64,000 nt of DNA from Gaeumannomyces sp. JS-464. Lineage: Eukaryota > Ascomycota > Sordariomycetes > Magnaporthales > Magnaporthaceae. The first letter of the stretch is position 1; every line of letters begins with the position of its first letter. This document shows positions 57,396 to 64,000 of this stretch, one piece after another. A program made the position numbers and the translations under genes. The notes beneath the pieces were generated by a model. It was not told the DNA's origin. It saw nothing but the letters and a program-made list of their open reading frames with translations, and did not search any database. The DNA lies in assembly GCA_002197995.1 (NCBI GenBank), contig NGZR01000001.1, forward strand, positions 6,014,001 to 6,078,000. Direction: 5' to 3'.

Positions 57396-60300
57396 CTACC
57401 TAATTTACCTACCCTGCACGCGCCGTAGCAAGGGTGAAATTTGCACAAGTTAAATTTGGAAGCTTAACGTAAAAATAGCTTTGGTGGCCGTGGGTCGGTT
57501 TTTTAATTTCCCTATATAAAATAATTTATCGGAAAATTGCGTGTAGCACCGGAACCCTTTTAAGCGGGGGGCCCGCGGGATAAATGTCGAAGGGTATATA
57601 AAGGAGGCGACTATTAGCGCTCCCTCCTTGCAATACAAGCCTGTACCACCCATTAAGCTTAAAGCCCTGTTAGCACTACTTGTAGTGCTTAATAAGGCCC
57701 GTACTAATTAAACGTAACCTTGTTAGTTACTGTGATTAGCGCAAGCACGCCTTAATTAAAACCTTATATTTTTACAATATTAATGCAATAATACAAGATA
57801 ATGTCCAAACGACCAACCTTAAAAAGCAACTTAAAAAGCTGTGCAACGTTATAATATGCTAATTACATTTAATTATGTTGCAGCTTATATAGGGGTATAT
57901 AAATTAAGTAATTGCGATTAGTGCGGTCCTATATAGTTATTGCAAAAACTAAATTATTACATATTAGCGTTTTGCAAATTTATAATAAAACACTAATTAA
58001 CCTTAACAAACCCTGTATAAAAACCCCGCACGAAAACCCACACTACCACTTAAAAAACACTAAAACACCGCGCATTAGGGCTGTAATATTAAAAATACGG
58101 ATAATAATAATAACGATACGAAAAACCTTACAAATAACGATAAAAACGAAGGGAAATTTAAATTAATAAAGGACGATATAAATTATTAAACGGAAAATTT
58201 GTTATTATTTATTTATATATTTATATATTTATTTTTAACTACGATAATTACTTGTAGTTAGTTAATAGTTAGTTAGTTATAATTATAAAGCCATTTCGGC
58301 TTACACTTTTAAATTTCCTTTTACACCCAATTAGCACGTGCGCAACCTATGCACGCCCGTTTTAGCCCCTATTAAATTTGGCTGCAAATTAAAACCACGC
58401 ATTATTTTCAGCACAATTTGCACCGCCTTTTGCCTGTTTAACAGCAATAACAATCGCTAACAGCAACGGCCGCGTAATAAATAAAGCTATTTTTAACTCC
58501 TCCGACGACGGCGGCACTTTTGCAAGCTTTAACGACGAGCTCGAAGCATTAACCCCTTAAAACCGCTTGTTTTAAACCGCGGAGCTTGCAAATATCGTTT
58601 CCTCCTTTTACCCTACCCTTTAAAACCTTCGTAAAGCTGTAAATAATTTCGCTTATTCGCAAAGCTTTAAGTTATTTACTAAACGCACCGATTTCGACGT
58701 TTAAATGTCACGGGGTAAGCCGAAAGCCTGTACGAGTTAATTACGATAACCGTAAACGGTAATTAAAAGTTAAAGGCCTATATTGCTATATATGGTAAAT
58801 ATAACAACTTTAGCTTGTTCCGGCAATCTGGGAATTGCTTTTTACAAGCTGCCTAAGTAGCGTGGCCTTCCCTAGGCCCCCTATTACGTGCCTGGGGTGC
58901 CTTAAACCTCCACGTGGCTCGGGCCCGTAAACAAAGCTAAAGCTTTTTACTATAGCGGTAGCCCGCCATATCGCGGCGAGCCTTTTTACACTATCCCCTT
59001 TTTAAAGCACTAACGTTTCGGCAATGCTTGTTAGCGAAATGGTCGCGTCGAAGCTTGGTCGGTTTATAGCGAATTGGCAGGCAAGCTAAATTTGTTAATA
59101 CTTTTACCATTTAAGGTAAGTGGTTTTTTGGTGGTGTAAAGGTGCGAATAGCTTCTTTTGGCAAGGTGCTAGTAAGGCTTATGGGATTTTGGTAGCGTTT
59201 TCGGTAGCGTTAGCTATATAAGGCCGGCGACGGTTAGGGCAAAAGCGGTCCTACCGGTAAACTTTTTATGTTCTTTCCGGCCGGCTAGCGTTGTTTTCCT
59301 TCCTTTTAACAACACAATTAACAGCGACGATTAAACGCCGCTAGTTATTGCTTTGTTCCTTTTGCCTTCGCATTGCTTGTTTGCCTATAAGGCTCGCGCT
59401 TTTAACGCATAAAAGCCTGCGTTTGCTTTTTAAAGTTAGCGCTTCCTTTTTTTTCCCGCAATTTTTTTGCGCTTTTTGCTTAGCCCGGATTTAGGCTTTC
59501 TTTAGCTGCGGTCGCGGTTTCGATTACGCTTAATTACGTTTCCTTTTCCAGCTACGGTCGCGGTTATACGTTTTCGTCCTCCTTTTCGGCTCGCTCGTTT
59601 CGAGCGTGCGTTAACCCGATTTTACCGCAAAATTATATTTTACGACGTTACCGCTAACAAGGCATTTCGCCGTCGCCTTTTCGCTTTTAACGATGCAAAA
59701 CGGGCGATCGTAATTAGCTTTACGGAGGAAAACCTCCACCATTTTGCTAACCATAGCATTTTTAAAAGAGTTCGCTTTTCTTTTACCATTTCGCTTTTCG
59801 GTTTAGCTTTAATTTGGATTTTTGGAACACTTTTATTGCTAGCATACCCTGCTAGCGTTACTCGTTAGCTCGATAAGCTTAACGACCTCGCCGATAAAAA
59901 GCATCGTTTCGCTTTGCGTTTTTTTGTAAAAAAGGACCGCTAGCGAGTTTAAATTGCCTTTATTACTAGCACGGTGGCTTTTAATGGTATTTAACGCCGT
60001 TTTTCTTATAGCAATTGCTATATGGCCGACTTTTTTCGGGGTGGGACGCATTTTAAGCACAACTTGGTATATATTATCGGTATTATTAAAACAAGCCGCT
60101 ATTTCCGGTATATTTACCGAAGTTAAGCTTATCGTTTTTTACTTCGGGGTTTTTTTTTTAACATCGATTTGGGCTTATTAAAAGTATGCTAATAAATGCA
60201 TAATAGCTTATTAAGTTTTTTGGTAAGCTTATTATACGGTTTCGCCTTTTTTAACTTATTTTTATAAAAAAACCTTTATAATTTTTCCGTTATAATTTAT

Positions 60301-60990
60301 CCCTCGGTTTATCGTAATTTTTTTTATTTTACTGTTAATAATAATCGGATTTCCATTAAATCCGCTTTTTTAACTCCGGCAAAGCTTTTATATCGCTATT
60401 TTCCTTAAAAGTTCGACGATTATAACTCGTACCATTTCCCGACGTTTTAAAACCTGCTTATAGGTATTCGATACCACCGGTTATTCGTAAAAAGGCATGC
60501 ATTCGCGGCGTATCCGGAAGTGCATATTCGGCACGCTTTTTATAGCGAGCTTACCGAAATTAACGAAATGCTAGCTCGGATAGGCCAGTTTATCTTTTAA
60601 AATCGGGTTTTAGTTATAACTCGCGGCTAATTGGGGATTGCGTTTCGTGCTTTTTTATAAAATCGTGTTTAACCCGGTTATTAACGGTATCCGTTTTTTC
60701 CAATTTTCGAAGTTATAATAAAAGGTTTTTAATAAGGGTTAAGCTTTCGACCTTTCGGATAAAAAGTTTAAAAAGGGTTTAAATTGCAAAATGGAAATTA
60801 AGTTTAACAACGTATTGTTATTCGTTAATATTAACAGCGATCCGACTTTATACCAAATCGCTAAAGCCTAAATTGTGGTCCAATTTGCCGATAACTCGAA
60901 ATTTAAAAAGGGAAATAATAGCAACGAGGATTTTTTGTTAAAACGCGGTCGTTAAACGTTAAATAATAGCTAGGGATTTTTCGGCGGTTT
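57396..60990. other. AT-rich, RIP-like degraded repeat DNA
   Basis: No intact gene is present. A TATA-like GTATATAAAGGAGGC lies at 57593-57607. On the plus strand 58438-58930 reads as protein-like sequence when TAA/TAG are taken as former Gln codons (AVNNFAYSQSFKLFTKRTDF). A second such stretch lies at 60410-60620. These may be transposase or accessory-protein remnants; a MULE-type N-terminus is one thought, at low confidence. The rest shows only stops and homopolymer-rich sequence. Confidence 0.5.
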
Positions 60991-60999
60991 TAAACTTTC

Positions 61000-61240
61000 A
61001 TTTTCCTTTTCTTTTTTTATTTTCCATTTTTTTTTTAACTTTAAAGCAGGGTTATCCCATTTGCGGTGCGTTTTACGCTTTTTTTTTAAATAGCTTTTAA
61101 TTAGCTTTTATACGTTATCCAAATGTTTTTCCGGTTTTTATATGTTATATTTTGCCGGTTATTCTGCCTATTTTATTAAAAACGAGCGGGATTCGTTTTG
61201 CTTTTGCATATCGATTACGTTTTTTACTTCCCATTTTTCG
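61000..61240 (-). pseudogene. gypsy pol remnant: C-terminal chromodomain and basic tail
   Basis: Minus-strand sequence reads WEVKNVIDMQKQNESRSFL, then IK*AE*PAKYNI*KPEKHLD. Restoring Trp for the TAG codons gives the standard chromodomain pattern (KWAEWP, W-KPE-HL, then LIKSY). A Lys-rich tail follows. Chromodomains on gypsy integrases target insertion to heterochromatin, and this assigns the element to the chromoviruses. Confidence 0.85.
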
Positions 61241-61789
61241 GTTTCCTTTTCCAAATTTGGAAAAGCGGAATTGAAAACCCGAAATTTAAAATCGTTTTAC
61301 GGTTTTAATAAAGCGACGAAAAAAACGTTATATAATTAACTATATTTAGCCGGTAGTTAAACCTTATAAGTAAAGCTTTTTACCCTTTTTACAATAGGCA
61401 TACGAATATATATAAATGCGAGTTTGCGCTTTTTTGCTTTAAATTAAAAATTTCGAGTAAATAATTTAACGATTTATCCTTTTTAATATTTTTAGGGTTG
61501 TCGTTTTTAATTGTAATACCAGCGTTAAGCCTTTACTATTTAAGTATAATTCGTCCGCATATCGGCTTTAATTCGACGAATGTAATGCAGCTTTTTTAAC
61601 ATTCCTTAAACTTTAGTTTTTTTGGATTTGCTATAACTTTATATATACGTGGGTTAAAACTATACAAAGCTTCGAAAAGGTTAATTTTAATAGTTTTGTA
61701 TTTCGCGTTATTATAAACAAATTCGGCTTTATGTAATACCGTTACCCAGCCGAACTTTTCCGGTTAATAAACGTTCGCAAATAATGCGT

Positions 61790-62420
61790 TAGCGTTTGGT
61801 AAATACGCTCGGTTTAGCCGTTAGTTTAAAAATGAAACGCAATAAACAGCCGACGGGCGGATTAAAGCGCTTTTTTATATTTAGTTTAAAAATAACTAGT
61901 AAATAGCGAGTTTCGGTTATTTACGATGCTTTTAAAAGTGCCGAACTAGCATTCGACGTGCTGCTATAGCATTTAAGTAAAGGAAAAAACCGAAATTGTT
62001 TTTCGCACGGGATAAATTTAGCGTATTTGGTAAAACGGTTTACCATTATAAGCATTGCATCGTACGTTTAACTTATAAACGTTAAACATTTTAATAGCCC
62101 CGTAATAAAATTTAAACTAATTTTTTAAAAAGGGCATTCGGGTAGTAAAAGTGGCTAAAATTCGCTATAAGGTTTGTGCTTTAGCATTTTCGCTTTTTAG
62201 CATGCTTAATAAAAGCGAACGTATTTCGCAATATCCTTATCCACGTTTTCCTAATAAAATTTGCGTTTAATTAGTTCCACCGTTTTATATACTTCGAAAT
62301 GCTTTGCTTGGGAATCGTTATAGTATTATGTTATAATTTGGGCTCGAAATGCCTTTTAAGCGGGAATTACAAACGTTTCCGGAAATACAAAACTCCGTCC
62401 TCGTTTATATAGTATCCTTT
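61790..62420 (-). pseudogene. gypsy pol remnant: integrase
   Basis: EDGVLYFRKR (62380-62412) corresponds to the start of the zinc-binding region. MLIMVNRFTKYAKFIP (62007-62060) matches the core VVVDRFTKMAHFIP block, with the catalytic-region Asp changed to Asn by G-to-A. HF*TNG*TER (61806-61850) matches HPQTDGQTER with both Gln codons turned into stops. The spread of these blocks excludes function. Confidence 0.85.
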
Positions 62421-62460
62421 ATAAGGGTTTCGGCCTTTTTTAACCTTATCGCCCTTATAA

Positions 62461-62840
62461 ACGGCATCGCGTTTTTACGCGGCATCGCGTTTCGGTACGG
62501 CATCGCTTTTTTCGGCGGCATATGCGGCTTTGCACGGCATCGCGGCTTTACGCGGCATTGCTTTTTTTAACGGCATCGCAACTTTGCACGGCATCGCAAC
62601 TTTGCACGGCATCGCGATTTTGCACGGCATCGCTCCTTTTAACGGCATCGCGACTTTGCACGGCATCGCGATTTTGCACGGCATCGCTTTTTTAACGGCA
62701 TCGCGATTTTGCACGGCATCGTTTGTTTTAATGGCATTACGGCTTCGCGTAGCATCGCTTTTTTCGACGGCATCGCTGCTGCACGCGGCTTTACGTTTTT
62801 GCGTAGCATCGCCCTTTTAACGGCATTAAGCTTCGGCTTC
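62461..62840 (-). repeat. 18-bp minisatellite inside the gypsy pol linker (about 21 units)
   Basis: Units of CGGCATCGCGAYTTTGCA recur about 21 times, mostly 18 bases with a few of 17. On the minus strand, in the frame that continues into the integrase (EDGVLYFRKR), they encode hexapeptides like KRDAVY, KRDAVP and KSDAVE. The GC-rich array stands out in otherwise AT-rich, decayed sequence. Confidence 0.85.
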
Positions 62841-63529
62841 GCGCGATATCGCTTTTACGAACGGGTTAATCTTTTAGGATCCCGGCACCGTCCTTTACCA
62901 AAGCACGCAATGCGATAAACCTTTTGGTCCTGCGTTTGCAACCGCTTAACCAATTAGTATATTATTCGGTTTGGTTTATCGGTTTTAGCCGTTTCGTTTT
63001 TTATTAATTCGATAATAACAAAGCGAAAAAGCAGTTGGTTATAAATAACGCTTTTAGCTTTAAGCTTTTTTGCTAGCAGTTTTTCTTTTGCCCGGGGCTA
63101 AGTTATCGCTAACCTTTTTGGGTTACCTTTTAGGCTAGGCTTTATTTGCCACTTTTTTTTTTTGCGCGAGTAAAGGTTGCGATAGGATTTGCATAACCAT
63201 TTGCAACTTAAGCCGTGAAAACTGGTTATTTTCGGCGACTTTTAAACGTGCCCGCTTTAAACGAGGCTTTAACGGTATTTGCTTTTCGTTTTTCCTTTTT
63301 ATAAGGGTATTAACCCGGGATAAATAGTTTAAAAGGTCGACGTTATAACTATTTCCTTTTAAACGGGCGCGTTACTTTTTTTGCGGGTTGCGGCCCCGGA
63401 TCGGAATCATTTTTGCAGTTTGGACATATTATTTTATAACATTTAGGCAATTCTTTTTAATTGTTAATGCAGCGATTTGTTAAATTAACTTATTTAGCAA
63501 ATGCGGCAGCAAGTTTAATTTGGCCGCGA
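62841..63529 (-). other. gypsy pol linker between RNase H and minisatellite
   Basis: This is protein-like but stop-ridden minus-strand sequence rich in Lys, Arg and Asn, between the RNase H end and the hexapeptide repeat. No known domain is recognised. It is longer than the short linker usual in gypsy elements, so an insertion or a divergent spacer is possible. Confidence 0.45.
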
Positions 63530-63970
63530 GTAATAGGACGACGTTTTCGTATGTAATTTCTCCTTTTATATAATTTGGCCTCCTGGATAAACCATTCGCG
63601 GGTTGGTTTTGCCCGATTTATATTCGATATTAAAGTTAAACTAGGATAACCGGTATACTTATCGCGTTAACCTGCCTCGAAAGTTTTTAACCGGGGTTTA
63701 AATTATTTTTTAACGCTTAGTAGTTCGTTAGGACGGTAAACACTTTAAATGCGCCTTTTAAATATTAACGCTAATGTTCGAAAAACTCGATAATAGCTAG
63801 TAATTCCTGCTGTTTTATAACCCACTTTTGCTTTGCGTTTGTTAATTTGCGGGAGTAAAAAGCCATAAGGTGTTATCGCCCATTCGTTAATTAAAACAGG
63901 ATGCTAAAAATGGCTTTAGTAAAAGCGTCCGTTTCCACTTGTGTTTTTTTGGTTGGGTTTTAATGCTTAA
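63530..63970 (-). pseudogene. gypsy pol remnant: RNase H region
   Basis: On the minus strand ETDAF (63921-63936), LMAFYSRKLT (63841-63870) and QELLAIIEFF (63780-63815) match the conserved ETDAS, PVAFYSRKLT and KELLAIV blocks of Ty3/gypsy RNase H. LSRRPNYIKGE follows near 63580, the usual end of this domain. Several stops interrupt it. Confidence 0.8.
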
Positions 63971-64000
63971 AAATTGTCGCGTTTTTAAACGCCGTTTTAA

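Larger units (their letters stand above)
61000..64000 (-). mobile_element. RIP-degraded Ty3/gypsy chromovirus, 3' half (runs off the window)
   Basis: Read on the minus strand from the right edge, the order is RNase H, linker, integrase zinc-binding region, integrase core, chromodomain, then a basic tail. This is the Ty3/gypsy order. Gln and Trp codons have repeatedly become stops (CAA/CAG to TAA, TGG to TAG), the signature of C-to-T change on both strands. Reverse transcriptase, protease and gag should lie beyond 64000. I could not define the 3' LTR. Confidence 0.85.

Noticed and set aside
62461..62840. hexapeptide repeats as a standalone plus-strand gene
   Set aside because: Plus-strand frames read HGIATL-type repeats but break at the 17-bp units. 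The minus-strand frame is continuous with gypsy integrase, so the array belongs to that polyprotein.

Overview
This window is nuclear DNA of a filamentous ascomycete, most likely a plant-associated Sordariomycete. The evidence is short GT-AG introns (about 65-160 nt), pyrimidine-rich leaders, GC-rich third codon positions, an Egh16/GAS-type appressorial protein, a GH10 xylanase with a fungal CBM1, a Pth11/rhodopsin-type membrane protein, and retroelements carrying C-to-T decay like that left by repeat-induced point mutation (RIP). The order is not certain; Magnaporthales would fit but is only a guess.

Layout. 1-8.2 kb: a giant DUF3433 membrane protein (+) and a secreted alpha/beta hydrolase (+). 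8.2-11.7 kb: a nest of repeats. It holds an AT-rich stretch with a recurring CTATGTG motif, a degenerate 15-18 bp array, a solo LTR with a perfect 5-bp target duplication, and a 1.05-kb element with about 47-bp inverted termini that carries one unknown ORF. 12.9-13.4 kb: a small Cys-rich protein. 15.5-43.7 kb: a gene-sparse stretch rich in exported or surface proteins: Egh16-like (+), GH10-CBM1 xylanase (-), Pth11-like rhodopsin (+), DJ-1/PfpI (-), tyrosinase (-), GPI-type carboxylesterase (-), a Q/N-rich secreted protein (-), a Gly/Gln-repeat secreted protein (+) and a PLAC8 protein (-). Intergenic gaps here reach 4 kb.

44.5-55.6 kb: two head-to-tail Tad-like LINE copies, the second 5'-truncated. 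A single 17-bp duplication flanks the pair. 56.0-64.0 kb: AT-rich, RIP-degraded DNA. It holds a hAT-like terminus, tandem repeats of about 475 bp containing paired palindromes, and at the right edge a minus-strand Ty3/gypsy chromovirus (RNase H, integrase, chromodomain) with an in-frame 18-bp minisatellite.

How the genes may work together: the 15-44 kb genes mostly encode secreted or surface products acting on plant cell wall, phenolics, esters or surface perception. They look like a lifestyle or secretome neighbourhood next to a transposon block, not a biosynthetic cluster. This is an inference from gene content.

Quality caveat: most long genes carry one to four single-base frame breaks, often in short homopolymers, while the flanking protein reads on in the next frame. 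I treat these as probable base-call errors, not pseudogenes. The xylanase, Egh16-like and carboxylesterase genes are intact.
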